Assembly: GCA_019359595.1 (NCBI GenBank) | Contig: JAHHGZ010000037.1 | Span: forward strand, 1-64,000 | Direction: 5' to 3' | DNA length: 64,000 nucleotides | Origin: Cyanomargarita calcarea GSE-NOS-MK-12-04C | Lineage (GTDB): Bacteria; Cyanobacteriota; Cyanobacteriia; Cyanobacteriales; Nostocaceae | Shown here: positions 1 through 9,809 of the stretch, in pieces | Numbering within the stretch: position 1 is the stretch's first letter | Layout of the letters: the number at the start of each line of letters is the position of its first letter | Notes under the pieces: generated by a model | The model's input: only the letters and a program-made list of their open reading frames with translations | Told to the model about the DNA's origin: nothing | Database searches by the model: none | Position numbers and translations under genes: made by a program

Positions 1-144
1 GAATATCTCCGTACTTTGTATCTTGGGAGACACTATTGAGAATTCTTTGAGATGCACTGTGCTTGATTTCCATTTTTGGAAACAATGCCTATTTTACAGC
101 TATTCGAGCCTTAACTGAACCGTATTGATTTATAATCCCTGGTA

Positions 145-196
145 GACAGAAACGCATTCGGAGAATCTATAAATACTTAGTTATTTTTGTGTTGAC
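145..196. repeat. Dispersed ~52-bp repeat, left copy
   Basis: This stretch matches 62574-62626 closely, including the shared core TCTATAAATACTTAGTTA and the trailing TTGAC. It lies in the 269-bp gene-free left edge of the window, where I see no coding potential. Both copies lie beside the 3' end of a leftward gene. Confidence 0.6.
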
Positions 197-269
197 CATA
201 TCACTTTTACCCTGTGTCACTATTGAAATCCAGACATGAAAAGCTCACACCCCCCAACGTGAGAAAATT

Positions 270-1741
270 CTAATTCTCCCGAGAACTATACAAAGCCTCA
301 AATTCCCGCATCTGAACTTCCCAACTCTTAATTAACTTTGCTTTCACCCCGTCATCAACAAAACCATGTTCTAAACTAGCATGGGCTATTTGCTTCAATT
401 CCTGCCAACGAAGTTCGGGATAACTCTCCACCGCACGGGCAAATTCTTCGCTGATATCGGTGCCAAAAATACCTCCATCATCAGTGTTGAGAGATACCGG
501 AATCCCCATCCGCAACCATTTTAAGAAAGGATGACTTTTGAAAGGAATTTTTAACAATAAATGATTGCTGGTCGGACAAGCTTCAATCAAAATACCGTGA
601 CGACGCATCAAAATTACTTCCGGTGTATTTGGTTGGGGAGATGTTGCCAAATTCACCCCATGACCAATCCGTTCTGCCCCCAATAAAATTGAGTCACGAA
701 TGTGCCAATCCCATTTCGTCCGTTCCCCCGCATGAATCGATAATCGGACTGTGGGATAAAGGCGGCGCAAGGAGGTAATATAGTCATCAACAGCCGATGG
801 TGGAGCGATTTCTTGACCAATTTGCGGGTCTTCTGAATACTCGTTACCAACAAGATTAATCCCGGCGATCGCTTCCCCAACTGGGTCGTTTCCTGCCGCT
901 AATTCAAAGGCGATCGGTAACTGTGTAAACAGTTTGGCACTGGTACGACGGAAGGAGAGCATAAATCTAACTTCCACCCGCTCTTTTTCTTTTAACTTCT
1001 GATTTGCCTGTTGCACTGCTGCAATCAAACTAGTTAAATACTCTCGGGATGAAGTTACATTCAGCACCTTGTATTCTTCTCCCTTACCCCCTCCAATCGG
1101 ATTACTGGGAAAAGGAGAAAGCATGGGTTCTATATAACTTAAGTGATGGCGACGGGAATAATCCACCGTATCAGCCAACATCTGCTTGATTATTTCTGAA
1201 TTGCTTGTTACGGCATCGTTTCGCGCAAAAATCGCGTTAAAAAAGACACCATTGGGATTTGGCTCATTCTCGGAAATCATTTGAGCGCGACGATAAGCTA
1301 CAAGTTGCTTTTGCTCTTTTTCTGTTTGAGGATTCAGAAGTTTAGCGACTGGTATTAAGGTAGCATTTGCTTCTTGGGGAAGGGATGCAGATTCTAGGGG
1401 TAATGCCACAAATTTATAGGCATTTGGGTCATCTGCTGCGAAGCTTTGGTTGGGGACGCGCACAAAGTAGCGAAACTGTTTCGATTGCGCTGCTAATTCT
1501 AACAGGCGTTCTGGGGAGATGCTGCCGCTGAGGTGCGTAGCAATTCCGCTCCCTTTGGCATCTTCAGCAAAAAGGTGCGTAATTTAGCTTTGTCGTTCCG
1601 TACTTTCCCTAGTATTGACTCATCTTGACCTGGAACTCCTCTACCAAAAGCTGGGATTAACAAGCCTTGCCAATAGGCTATACCGCAAAACAGCACTAAT
1701 CCCACCACAAAAGCAATCAGAAGCTTTGAGAATTTTTTCAT
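270..1741 (-). pseudogene. Adenosine deaminase-like metal-dependent hydrolase, frameshifted
   Basis: The gene reads as two overlapping frames that together give a protein of about 490 residues. The upstream frame (1499-1741) encodes an N-terminal hydrophobic signal/anchor segment and runs to MPKGAEL. The downstream frame resumes with THLSGSISPERLLELAA and carries the remaining deaminase motifs: HAGE, GAERIGHGVNL, the ACPTSN block and NTDDGGIFGT. Family members of the ADGF type read MPKGxxLHxHLSG here, so one A is missing between positions 1539 and 1540, in the CAT codon of the first metal-binding His of the HxH motif. The downstream piece alone starts at a GTG inside the fold and would lack the zinc site. 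The gene is therefore probably inactive, or the sequence has a one-base error. Its expected role is deamination of adenosine or a related nucleoside, at the membrane or outside it. Confidence 0.85.
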
Positions 1742-1835
1742 TAAAATTTACTCTAATTTGCTGCTGCAATTGTCTCTTGTGAAGGGTGATTAAGTATAGC
1801 TGTATATTTTTTTTTAACACAGAGGGACGCTGAAT

Positions 1836-2837
1836 TTAACGAATTCTGACAAATCCAGCTTTATCAATCAACTTTTGGCCTTCATCTGTCAATAGTAAGT
1901 TAGCGTAGGCTTCCCCTGCTTGTTGTTCAAATTGCCCATTTTTTTTCACAACTACGATTAACCGACGACTTAGAGGATAGTCACCATTGCGAATGGCAAA
2001 TGTATTCACAATATTTCTTTTTGCGGGACATTCGGTAGGTGGTATAAAAGGTAGTCTGTAAGGGGGAATCAATTGGTTGGTGTCACGTCCTATTGGTAGA
2101 GGTTTAATCCCACACTGTGCAACTAGTAGCGGTGCCCCAGACCAGTAAACTCCGCTTGAATCATTAGCTACTTTCCGTATAGCTTCCGTTGTGGTTGAAG
2201 TCAACTTGTAGTAATTGCCAGTATCTCGACCTTTTTTCCCGTAGGGCTGAATTTTCAAGTCTGGACCACCAATCTGTTTCCAGTTGGTGATTTTACCTGC
2301 AAAAATCTCTTCAAATTGTGTCACAGTCAGACCGGGGATATTTAAGCTGGGGTGAACAACTACCGCTAGTCCATCTATGGCCACTGGAATTTCTCTGAGT
2401 TGAATTCCTCGTTTTCGGGCATCTTCGTACTCTTCTTTAGAAACTGGTCGAGAAGCTTGGGCAAACTCTAGTTGTGATTTCAGTAACATTGAGACACCCA
2501 TTGTTGAGTTAGCGGCTTCGCTGTTAGGGCCTGTGTAGCGCAGCTGAAACTCAGGAAAGACGGTTTGAATCAATGGGTCAACTTCTTTGCGAATGGGTGC
2601 CCAAGATGTACTGCCACCGTAGCTAATTAAGCCAGTGGGAACGTTCTTAACTTGATTGAAGGTTTGAGGATTTGATGCTTGGGTTTGAGTATCAGAGCCA
2701 TTGTTTTGACTGGTTTCTGCTGGATTAGTAGTACTACCACCAAAGTGTCCGGCAAACAACCAAAGACCAATTCCTAATAAACCGAGAGTAATTAGAAAAG
2801 CTAGAACCAAAAGGCTGGTTTCATTCTTTTGTGACAT
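1836..2837 (-). CDS. PstS-like phosphate ABC transporter substrate-binding protein
   Basis: The 333-residue protein has a short N-terminal membrane segment (about residues 8-30), a low-complexity Ser/Thr/Gln/Asn linker, and then a periplasmic binding-protein fold. PstS-family features are the GGSTSWAPIR start of the fold, the A-SRP-V block near residue 130, the GLAVVVHPSLN strand, and the FAGKITNWKQIGG block near residue 180. The expected role is binding phosphate or a related oxyanion in the periplasm and either delivering it to a transporter or sensing it. No pstC, pstA or pstB genes are nearby, so this is an orphan binding protein. The membrane anchor and missing partners leave open a purely regulatory role. 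Confidence 0.8.
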   Translation of the reverse strand: MSQKNETSLLVLAFLITLGLLGIGLWLFAGHFGGSTTNPAETSQNNGSDTQTQASNPQTFNQVKNVPTGLISYGGSTSWAPIRKEVDPLIQTVFPEFQLRYTGPNSEAANSTMGVSMLLKSQLEFAQASRPVSKEEYEDARKRGIQLREIPVAIDGLAVVVHPSLNIPGLTVTQFEEIFAGKITNWKQIGGPDLKIQPYGKKGRDTGNYYKLTSTTTEAIRKVANDSSGVYWSGAPLLVAQCGIKPLPIGRDTNQLIPPYRLPFIPPTECPAKRNIVNTFAIRNGDYPLSRRLIVVVKKNGQFEQQAGEAYANLLLTDEGQKLIDKAGFVRIR

Positions 2838-2894
2838 AGATGATTGTAGATTTAAGTAAGTCGGCGGGAAAATTTATAAGTATGTAACAAAAAT

Positions 2895-3290
2895 TTAACC
2901 AATTCGATTAGAGTTAAATTTAATACGTTGTGTGCTGTAGTTTCCTCTTTCCCCCCTGGCTTGAACACCATCAATTACTGCGTAGGTAAGGTCTAACCCG
3001 CATCGCTTTCTAATTTTTGAGCTAATTGAACACTGTTGTATGTACGTGGTTCCTTTTTCAGGCATTCTTCCAAAAAAAACTATGTCTGACTCCTTGCACT
3101 TGGGTTTTCCCCCTCGACCTGGTAACTCCCAAAGGCTCTCTAGACCTAGCTTTTGCCATTTATGTAAAACCTCTCTTACTGTTTGAGGAGTCCAATTAAA
3201 ATGGGTAGCTATTTTTTCAACGTACCAACCATGTGCATTTAGCCATTCCGACCTCTGCTCGGTCTTTAACTTTCTGTGGTACATCCGCAT
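2895..3290 (-). pseudogene. IS630-type transposase remnant, frameshifted and truncated
   Basis: The first 65 or so residues form the N-terminal helix-turn-helix of an IS630-like transposase (IATHFNWTPQTVREVLHKW, then GLESLWELPGRGGKPK). After KESDIVF the frame is wrong: an eight-T run near 3074-3081 is one base too long. Shifting there restores FLEECLKKEPRTYNSVQLAQ, which is normal for the family, but that frame also stops within about 30 codons. No DDE catalytic domain follows, so this is a dead fragment. I could not find terminal inverted repeats around it. Confidence 0.75.
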
Positions 3291-3454
3291 ATCTTAGGTT
3301 GAACAGGGTTTTGTCTTGTTCACGAGTTAGGAATATCCTGATCCGCGCACTCATATCTTACTTACCTCAGTAGATACATTCTCCGTATTTATCTTTACAT
3401 AGTTTGGTTTTTTCACGCCGTTTTACTTACCCTTCTGTTCTAGATTTCCCAATT

Positions 3455-3964
3455 TTAAGAACAAAATAAGGTATCACGGGTATCACGTCCTGTGGTTGGA
3501 TTGGTACCACGAGCTAATTTACACAGCTTTTTTTGCTCATCTGGACGTAACAACACATCAGTAAAATCTGCTCCATCAATGATGGCACCATCAAATTTGG
3601 CACTAGCAGCAAAGGCTCCTTCTAATACTGCATTGGTTAGGTTTGTCTTAACCAAACGTGCCGAGTCTAATGTGGCATTCGTTAGGTCAGCCCCCTCAAG
3701 GTTTGCAGACTCCAGATTTGCCGCAAAAAAACTAACACCGCGTAAATTAGAATGATTGAAATTGCTCTGACGCAAATTAGCTTTGGTAAAGCTGGAGTCT
3801 GTTAAATCCCGTCCGGAAAAATCAGCCTCAATTAAAATTTCTCTGTTATATTCAAGGGCTAAGGCTTTTGGGGAGAAACTGAAAAAAACCGTGACGCAAA
3901 CTACTGCCAAAAGGAATAAACTGAATATGTTTGTCCAAACCCGACTGCTTAACTGATAATTCAT
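3455..3964 (-). CDS. Secreted pentapeptide-repeat protein, probably thylakoid-lumenal
   Basis: Starting at the ATG that gives MNYQLSS, the protein is 169 residues. It has a classic signal peptide (hydrophobic core at residues 12-30, cleavage probably after SPKALA). It then has about 16 pentapeptide units of the A(D/N)Lxx type (ANLRQSNFNHSNLRGV, ANLESANLEGADLTNA) and a short C-terminal tail with two Cys. Pentapeptide proteins form right-handed quadrilateral beta-helices; many cyanobacterial ones are exported to the lumen, but their role is unknown. An upstream in-frame start exists but would overlap the divergent yraN-family gene and bury the signal peptide. The two genes share a very short divergent start region of 14 bp. 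Confidence 0.8.
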   Translation of the reverse strand: MNYQLSSRVWTNIFSLFLLAVVCVTVFFSFSPKALALEYNREILIEADFSGRDLTDSSFTKANLRQSNFNHSNLRGVSFFAANLESANLEGADLTNATLDSARLVKTNLTNAVLEGAFAASAKFDGAIIDGADFTDVLLRPDEQKKLCKLARGTNPTTGRDTRDTLFCS

Positions 3965-3978
3965 CGTAATTTTACCCA

Positions 3979-4473
3979 ATGGCGAACTATCCTCCATCAG
4001 ATTATCCCGATATCGGCGATTTAGGAGAAGACCTGGTAGCCAATTGGTTGCAATCTAGAGGGTGGATAATTCTCCAGCGTCGCTTTTCTTGCAGATGGGG
4101 AGAGATTGATATTATTGCCCAATTTGAAGATAAGGGGACGAACGGGGACAGGAATCAGGACTCCTTATTGGCATTTGTGGAAGTAAAAACTCGCAGTTTT
4201 GGTAGTTGGGATAGTGGGGGAAGAGAAGCGATCGCTGCAAAAAAACAAGCTAAACTATGGCGGACGGCTCAAATATTTTTAACTAAATATCCCGAAAAAG
4301 CAGATTGTCCCTGTCAATTTGATGTTGCTATTGTATTTTGTCAGCGGATATCAAAAAAAGTAACTTCCGCAGTTACTCAAGAAGCCTTGGCAACTTCATC
4401 AGTGGGAGGATACGAGTTAAAGCTGCAAGAATATATTCCAGCAGCTTTCGACTCTCTAATTGATCAATTGTAA
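3979..4473 (+). CDS. YraN/UPF0102 family protein (predicted nuclease fold)
   Basis: The 164-residue protein carries the hallmarks of the UPF0102 family: GDLGEDLVANWLQSRGW at the N-terminus, the RRFSCRWGEIDIIA block, and FVEVKTRS. The D-(E-x-K) arrangement is the PD-(D/E)XK nuclease core, with Asp in EIDII and Glu/Lys in EVKTR. The acidic and Asn-rich stretch between these blocks (residues about 51-62) is a species-specific loop. The family is widely conserved, and its members are suspected to act on branched or damaged DNA; the substrate is not established. It is divergent from the pentapeptide gene and stands alone. Confidence 0.85.
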   Translation: MANYPPSDYPDIGDLGEDLVANWLQSRGWIILQRRFSCRWGEIDIIAQFEDKGTNGDRNQDSLLAFVEVKTRSFGSWDSGGREAIAAKKQAKLWRTAQIFLTKYPEKADCPCQFDVAIVFCQRISKKVTSAVTQEALATSSVGGYELKLQEYIPAAFDSLIDQL

Positions 4474-4624
4474 TAATTATTAATAATTCATAGCTAATTG
4501 CTAACTATTAGTTGCTAATGGTCACATTCAATTAGCAACCAATGGTTACCAGGCACTACTTTTAAGACACCAACCGAGCCTGACGGGGCAAACACAAGAA
4601 CACAACAGTGAAACTAAACACAAA

Positions 4625-5014
4625 TCACGCCAGAGTTTCTGGACAATAACCTAATCCTCTGACAAACTGTTGTCGGAAAGCCTCAATTTCTTCTCTCTCT
4701 GGACTTCCGTGAGAGACTATTGCTACTTGGTAGCGTCGCATCACATCAACTGGGCACTGTCCTGCCTCCAAACTCCAAAGTGCCATTTGCACCCGCATCG
4801 GTGGTTCGTAGCTAATTCCTAATTCATTTAAGAAAGCCCGAATGTCACCATCTTGTTGGGGTGAAACTTGACTCGTTAGTTTGACCCTAACTACCCAACC
4901 ATCAATCTGATGAATTACGGTGACGAACGAAACAGGAATCTGAGGTCTGCCGTGCAAGAATTGAACGACCCTCAGAGTTAGACTGGCATTTGCCAGGTAA
5001 TACAAGTATTCCAT
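4625..5014 (-). CDS. Conserved-looking cyanobacterial protein of unknown function
   Basis: I chose the ATG that begins MEYLYYLANASL, giving 129 residues; eight more codons upstream would need a TTG start. The sequence is soluble, has no signal peptide, and has the feel of a compact mixed alpha/beta domain. Visible patterns include HGRPQIPVSF, an IDGWVVRVKL strand and an even codon use typical of its neighbours. I do not recognise the family. It is flanked by 150-220 bp of non-coding DNA on both sides and is not in an operon. Confidence 0.6.
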   Translation of the reverse strand: MEYLYYLANASLTLRVVQFLHGRPQIPVSFVTVIHQIDGWVVRVKLTSQVSPQQDGDIRAFLNELGISYEPPMRVQMALWSLEAGQCPVDVMRRYQVAIVSHGSPEREEIEAFRQQFVRGLGYCPETLA

Positions 5015-5256
5015 CTTGGTGCTTGGGATCAAAATCAACCCTACATTTCTATTATTGATAGATAGACTACTGTTCCCGGTAGGGTAAAAGCCCCCGTTTT
5101 TAGATGGGGAGGTTTACCCAATTTTTATATTTTTGTTTACGTGTTACCCAATAGTCTCAATCTTAAACCCTATGGATGAATTTGAACGTTAATGCTTTAA
5201 AGTTCATTTAGAAACAGAAGCCAGAACCAGCTTATTAAAGATATTCAAAAATATAA

Positions 5257-6414
5257 ATGCAGCAACAACGAATACAAGCCAATTTGAACTTGACACCCAC
5301 CCAGGAGACGGAAAACGTTGAATTAGACCGTTTACTGGCTGGGTATGACTATGAATTACCATCCGAGCTAATTGCTCAAAATCCAGTTGTCCCTAGAGAT
5401 AGCTCTCGATTGCTGGTAGTGAATTCTCGGAGAACAGGCACTCAGACCGCACCATTACACCATATTTTCCGCGATCTCCCAGAGATTTTACAGTCAGGAG
5501 ATTTACTGGTGATGAACAATACTCGCGTTATTGCCGCACGGATGTACGGCCGTAAATCCACTGGTGCAGGGATTGAAGTATTGCTATTAGAAGAGAGACA
5601 GGACAATTGTTGGTTGGCTTTGGTTAAGCCTGGGAAGCGGTTTAAAAAAGGCTCGAAGTTGGTTTTTGAGGCAAAGTGTGGAAAAAATGATGATTCTTTC
5701 GGCTCATCCCTAACGGCGACAGTTATTGAAACAGACGAAGCGACAAATGGGCGTTTGTTGCAATTTGATGTGCCAGAGCGGATGTCTTTGGTGCAACTTT
5801 TGGATGTATTTGGGGAAGTACCTCTGCCACCGTACATTACAGCGTCTGAGGCACTTGACGAACAGTACCAAACAGTTTATGCAAAAAATCCCGGAGCGAT
5901 CGCCGCACCGACGGCAGGGTTACACTTTACTCCTGAATTATTAGAGAAGTTACGCAACAAAGGCATTAATCAAGCTTTCATCACATTGCATGTGGGTGTG
6001 GGGACTTTTCGCCCAGTAGAGGTGGATGATGTAACCAGTCACCAAATGCATGAAGAGTGGATTGAAGTCCCGCCCACGACTGTAGAACAAATTCGGGCGA
6101 CCAAAGCAGCAGGTGGTCGAATCATTGCTGTGGGTACAACAGCAGTTCGGGCATTGGAAGGAGCGGCAGTATCAGGATTGGAACCATTTTGTGGTAAGAC
6201 GAATTTGTTTATTTATCCTGGTTATCAATGGCAGGTAGTGGACGGGTTAATTACCAACTTTCACCTGCCTCGTTCAAGTTTGCTGATGCTAGTGAGTGCT
6301 TTAATCGGTCGGCAGCGATTGTTGAATATATATCAAGAAGCGATCGCATCTCAATATCGGTTCTATTCCTTTGGTGATGCGATGGTTATTTTGCCTGAAG
6401 GAAGAGAGTCCTGA
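5257..6414 (+). CDS. queA: S-adenosylmethionine:tRNA ribosyltransferase-isomerase
   Basis: QueA transfers and isomerises the ribosyl moiety of SAM onto preQ1 in tRNA to give epoxyqueuosine in the anticodon wobble base. The 385-residue length fits, allowing for an N-terminal tail of about 25 residues ahead of the family start [15 protein letters not shown]. Clear family blocks are [50 protein letters not shown] and the C-terminal [16 protein letters not shown]. An ATG within 70 bases further in could shorten the tail; I kept the first in-frame ATG. The gene is monocistronic and followed by an inverted repeat. Confidence 0.95.
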   Translation: MQQQRIQANLNLTPTQETENVELDRLLAGYDYELPSELIAQNPVVPRDSSRLLVVNSRRTGTQTAPLHHIFRDLPEILQSGDLLVMNNTRVIAARMYGRKSTGAGIEVLLLEERQDNCWLALVKPGKRFKKGSKLVFEAKCGKNDDSFGSSLTATVIETDEATNGRLLQFDVPERMSLVQLLDVFGEVPLPPYITASEALDEQYQTVYAKNPGAIAAPTAGLHFTPELLEKLRNKGINQAFITLHVGVGTFRPVEVDDVTSHQMHEEWIEVPPTTVEQIRATKAAGGRIIAVGTTAVRALEGAAVSGLEPFCGKTNLFIYPGYQWQVVDGLITNFHLPRSSLLMLVSALIGRQRLLNIYQEAIASQYRFYSFGDAMVILPEGRES

Positions 6415-6439
6415 GTTCTGCTATTATCCTCTATTAGAT

Positions 6440-6486
6440 GTAGGTACAATTCATCTGGCTTGACGGATGCAGGGTATTGTACCTAC
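6440..6486. repeat. Inverted repeat downstream of queA
   Basis: Two perfect 11-base arms, GTAGGTACAAT and ATTGTACCTAC, are separated by 25 bases. No T-run follows, so it is not a clear intrinsic terminator. It may be a small mobile repeat or an RNA 3'-end hairpin. Confidence 0.55.
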
Positions 6487-6640
6487 GCTCCTCCACATAT
6501 TGATAACGCATAATTCTTAGGGCATCAGATGTCTATTCTTTATCCAGTCAGCAATGAATTATCCAAATAGTTAAATTTTCAGTTAATTTCTGGGCAATCT
6601 AACTTATGAGCATCTAGCAATAAGTGCAGGTCTGCGATTT

Positions 6641-7654
6641 ATGTTTCAAATTTATCAAGCTTGTTATAGATTCTGCCGCTTCTCTAAAGTGGCACTTTTC
6701 AGTAGTTCTTATGCTTTGTTGCTCTTGACGGTTCCGACGATTACTGACTTACCAGGAAGCAACCTGCTGGCACAAACTGCTCCCACTCAGGATTTGGAGG
6801 CTGCTAGTTTCTTCCAACAGGGAGTGACACGCTATAACCGCAATGACTATCAAGCAGCTGAATTTGCTTTTCGCGAAGCGTTGCAGCGAGACCCCAACCT
6901 AGGAGCAGCACGGAATTATCTGGGCAATATTATGTTGCAGCAGAATCGTCTGGATGTAGCGGTGCAAGAGTATGCGGAGGCGATTCGGATTAATCCCAAT
7001 TTTGGTGATGCTTATTATAATCTAGGGTTAGCGCTTCACAAACAGGGACAAAAAGATGCGGCGATTATCAGCTACCGTCAAGCTTTGGTGGTTGACCCCA
7101 CAATGACAAATGCTCAGTATAATTTGGGCGTTTTGATGTATGAACAAGGACAAATACCAGAGGCGATCGCTGCCTACCAGCAAGCAATTAACCTTGATAG
7201 CAGGAATGCTAATGCTTATTTTAATTTAGCGATCGCCCATCATCAGCAAGGAAAAATCGCACAAGCCATATCTGCTTATCGCCAAGCTGTAGAGCTAAAT
7301 CCTAAGAATGCTGTGGCTTATTATAATTTGGGCGTAATTTTATATAATCAAGGGGATCTAAAAGAAGCTAATGCTGTTTTGAAAAGTGCTGGTTTGCAAT
7401 ACCGCGAAGAAGGTAACACAGAACAAGCGGATAGGGTGAAGCAGTTAATGCAGCAAATAGCTCAAGTCAGCCAAGGTTCAACTCCCACACCTACAAATAG
7501 TGTAGTGCAAGAACCTGTGCTACAAATGCCGACTCAATCAGAAACTCCTCCAGAAACACAGCCCAATCCTGCTGATGTACCAGTTTCAGTTGAAGAACAA
7601 CCACCTTCTTTACAAGAAACTCCCCCCGGAACGACAATCAATTTTGGGAATTGA
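6641..7654 (+). CDS. Secreted TPR-repeat protein
   Basis: The 337-residue protein has an N-terminal hydrophobic signal segment (residues about 18-32) with an LAQTAP cleavage region. At least five tandem tetratricopeptide repeats follow between residues 52 and 255, each with the A-x-x-x-Y-x-x-A and N-P/D spacing (for example AEFAFREALQRDPNLGAARNYL). The C-terminal 70 residues are Pro/Thr/Gln-rich and probably disordered. TPR arrays act as protein-binding scaffolds, here in the periplasm or lumen; the partner is unknown. The gene stands alone between queA and a convergent membrane-protein gene. Confidence 0.85.
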   Translation: MFQIYQACYRFCRFSKVALFSSSYALLLLTVPTITDLPGSNLLAQTAPTQDLEAASFFQQGVTRYNRNDYQAAEFAFREALQRDPNLGAARNYLGNIMLQQNRLDVAVQEYAEAIRINPNFGDAYYNLGLALHKQGQKDAAIISYRQALVVDPTMTNAQYNLGVLMYEQGQIPEAIAAYQQAINLDSRNANAYFNLAIAHHQQGKIAQAISAYRQAVELNPKNAVAYYNLGVILYNQGDLKEANAVLKSAGLQYREEGNTEQADRVKQLMQQIAQVSQGSTPTPTNSVVQEPVLQMPTQSETPPETQPNPADVPVSVEEQPPSLQETPPGTTINFGN

Positions 7655-7678
7655 GAATACAAAGCCAGATCGCGGATT

Positions 7679-7756
7679 AGACGGATGACACGGATGACAC
7701 GGATGATTAAGACGATACAGAAAAATGGCATGGACAAAATCTTATTCATCCGTGTA
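7679..7756. repeat. GACACGGAT tandem repeat with inverted partner
   Basis: Three ACGGATGAC-type units stand in tandem at 7679-7705. The inverted copy TCATCCGTGTAATCC lies about 40 bp away, so the segment can form a stem between two convergent genes. It could end transcription from both sides, but it has the look of a dispersed intergenic repeat. Confidence 0.5.
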
Positions 7757-7785
7757 ATCCTTTAATCCTTATCAATCCGTGATAT

Positions 7786-8559
7786 TTACGCTGTTTTAAA
7801 AAATCTAATTATTTCACGGACATTATCCAAAAATTGCCCGTCGGTGGAAAGTTGGGAAATAGCTTGTCTTGCTTCCCTTGATAAACGTTCGTGTTCGGTT
7901 TGATTTGTGGCACGTAGTTCTTCGACATTAGCGGCAATACGTGCTATTTCTTTACGGGTTTCTTCTATATAACTTTGTTGGTTTGCGGCTAAAGAGTAAG
8001 GTTGTTCTGGATTTAATTGTTCTTCTAAACGCCTAATGGTTTCTTCAATGGTATAAAATCTGTTCCGGAGTTCGATAATATCTTCACGGGGATAAGTCCA
8101 CTCCTGACGAATCATGGTCAACCGTGTATATAAATATTCATAGGCGCTGATGGCTGGACGGAGTACGGTTAATAATAAAGCTGCACCGGAGGAGATATAA
8201 CCAACGGCACTTATACCAGTAGCCGCGAGGGTATAAAGACCGACTGCCGAAAACAAGTGTAGGGCAATAGCGATTAACAGCGATCTGTGAGCCAATGTTT
8301 TGACATAATTTAGTTGTTTTTCATCTACGGGAATTCCTTTATCTGTAGACTGTGCCGCTTCTGCTAGTACTTGTTTTGCTTGAAAATGGACGTTCCAGGG
8401 TACGGTGACAATTACCAACAACCACCAAAAACTAGCACCTCCAATTACCCAGTCAAGGAAGTTGCCTGTCGGGATGTGAAACCATTGGAGGACGCTAAAA
8501 CCCAGCAATACTGACACTACAATTCCCACAATCGAACTAATGAAAAAGTTGAAATACAT
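7786..8559 (-). CDS. Membrane protein with C-terminal coiled coil, function unknown
   Basis: The 257-residue protein has four likely transmembrane segments: residues about 5-25, 38-55, 92-112 and 115-135. A cytoplasmic region rich in Glu, Arg and Leu follows, with heptad-like spacing (residues about 155-240) that suggests a coiled coil. The pair near residue 45-55 contains several Trp (WWLLVIVTVPW). I do not recognise the family; the layout of a small membrane domain plus coiled coil suggests a scaffold or an organiser of other membrane proteins. It converges on the TPR gene. Confidence 0.7.
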   Translation of the reverse strand: MYFNFFISSIVGIVVSVLLGFSVLQWFHIPTGNFLDWVIGGASFWWLLVIVTVPWNVHFQAKQVLAEAAQSTDKGIPVDEKQLNYVKTLAHRSLLIAIALHLFSAVGLYTLAATGISAVGYISSGAALLLTVLRPAISAYEYLYTRLTMIRQEWTYPREDIIELRNRFYTIEETIRRLEEQLNPEQPYSLAANQQSYIEETRKEIARIAANVEELRATNQTEHERLSREARQAISQLSTDGQFLDNVREIIRFFKTA

Positions 8560-8859
8560 TTTGCTGTATCTCCAGTAAAGGTATCACTTCGATTGTGACT
8601 GCCAGTTAGCAATGATACAGAAATGGGTGTGATAGTTTGGTTAGTGGTTCGGGGAAGAGGGAAGGATAACAGTCAGAAACCCCAATCAAACCGTGCTAGC
8701 AACTGTCATCTCTAAGCCAAAAATAGAACTATTTACAAGCATTTGCTTCGGGTAAAGCCGAATTGGAAGGGAAAACACCTTTATTTAATTAAAAACCATA
8801 CATGGTAGCCTATCTGTAGGTTGTTTTAAATTTTGCTTTGTCTTAACACTGGTTTCTGC

Positions 8860-9702
8860 ATGAGTGCAACACTTTACCAAAAAATTCAAGAGTTTTACGA
8901 TGCTTCTTCTGGTCTTTGGGAACAGATATGGGGCGAACATATGCACCACGGCTACTATGGTGCGGATGGTACTGAGAAAAAAGACCGTCGTCAGGCTCAA
9001 ATTGATCTAATTGAGGAAATCTTGAATTGGTCAGGGATATCCCAAACCTACAATATATTGGATGTCGGTTGTGGAATTGGTGGTAGTTCTCTATACCTAG
9101 CAAAGAAGTTTAACGCTAATGCAACGGGGATTACTCTGAGTCCAGTACAAGCAGCTAGAGCAACAGAACGCGCTAAAGAGGCTAATCTGAGTAGTCGTTG
9201 TAGTTTTCAAGTCGCGGATGCTCAAGCAATGCCCTTTGCTGACAATTCTTTTGATTTGGTGTGGTCGCTAGAGAGTGGCGAACATATGCCTGATAAATCT
9301 CAGTTTTTGCGTGAGTGTTATCGAGTGCTGAAGCCGGGTGGAAAGTTGATTATGGTGACTTGGTGTCATCGTCCCAAGGATAATTCTCCTTTGACTACAG
9401 ATGAGGAGAAGCTTTTGCAAGATATTTACCGGGTTTACTGTTTGCCTTATGTGATTTCTTTGCCTGAGTATGAAGCGATCGCCCGTCAATTACCTTTACA
9501 AAATATCTCTACTGCGGATTGGTCGAAATCTGTTGCAGCCTTTTGGAATGTGGTGATTGATTCAGCGTTTACTCTAGAGGCGGTTTTCGGGTTGTTGCGT
9601 TCGGGTTGGGGTACGATACAAGCTGCGTTGTCTTTGAGTTTAATGCGTCGCGGTTATGAGTCTGGGTTGGTTCGCTTTGGGTTGTTGTCTGGAACAAAGT
9701 AG
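8860..9702 (+). CDS. Gamma-tocopherol methyltransferase
   Basis: The enzyme methylates gamma-tocopherol to alpha-tocopherol with SAM, the last step of vitamin E synthesis. The protein matches the cyanobacterial enzyme (Synechocystis slr0089 type) as I recall it: YDASSGLWEQIWGEHMHHGYYG, the SAM-binding DVGCGIGGSSLYLA, VWSLESGEHMPDK, and a C-terminus ending GLVRFGLL. I chose the ATG starting MSATLYQKIQEFYD (280 residues); the nine codons upstream would need a TTG. The next gene, homogentisate phytyltransferase, acts earlier in the same pathway, so the two probably form a functional pair, although STRR repeats fill the 107-bp gap. Confidence 0.92.
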   Translation: MSATLYQKIQEFYDASSGLWEQIWGEHMHHGYYGADGTEKKDRRQAQIDLIEEILNWSGISQTYNILDVGCGIGGSSLYLAKKFNANATGITLSPVQAARATERAKEANLSSRCSFQVADAQAMPFADNSFDLVWSLESGEHMPDKSQFLRECYRVLKPGGKLIMVTWCHRPKDNSPLTTDEEKLLQDIYRVYCLPYVISLPEYEAIARQLPLQNISTADWSKSVAAFWNVVIDSAFTLEAVFGLLRSGWGTIQAALSLSLMRRGYESGLVRFGLLSGTK

Positions 9703-9780
9703 TTAGTGGTTAGGAGTTAGGAGTTAGGAGTTAGGAGTTAGGGGTTAACAAATAACAACTAACAAACAATAACTAACAAA
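9703..9780. repeat. STRR heptamer repeat (GGAGTTA units, then inverted TAACAACTAAC)
   Basis: Five direct GGAGTTA-type heptamers are followed by CAACTAAC-type units in the opposite sense. It is the same family as the arrays at 13.6, 34.8, 39.7, 41.0 and 61.0 kb. It lies between two genes of one pathway. Confidence 0.8.
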
Positions 9781-9809
9781 TCTTAATAAATCTAAAATTC
9801 CAAATATTT

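Noticed and set aside
270-1463. The 397-codon frame as a complete adenosine deaminase
   Set aside because: It starts within the barrel and lacks the HxH zinc ligands; the missing part lies in the neighbouring frame.
3492-3755. Rightward 87-codon frame opposite the pentapeptide gene
   Set aside because: Pentapeptide repeats give open complementary frames; the leftward frame has the signal peptide and the repeats.
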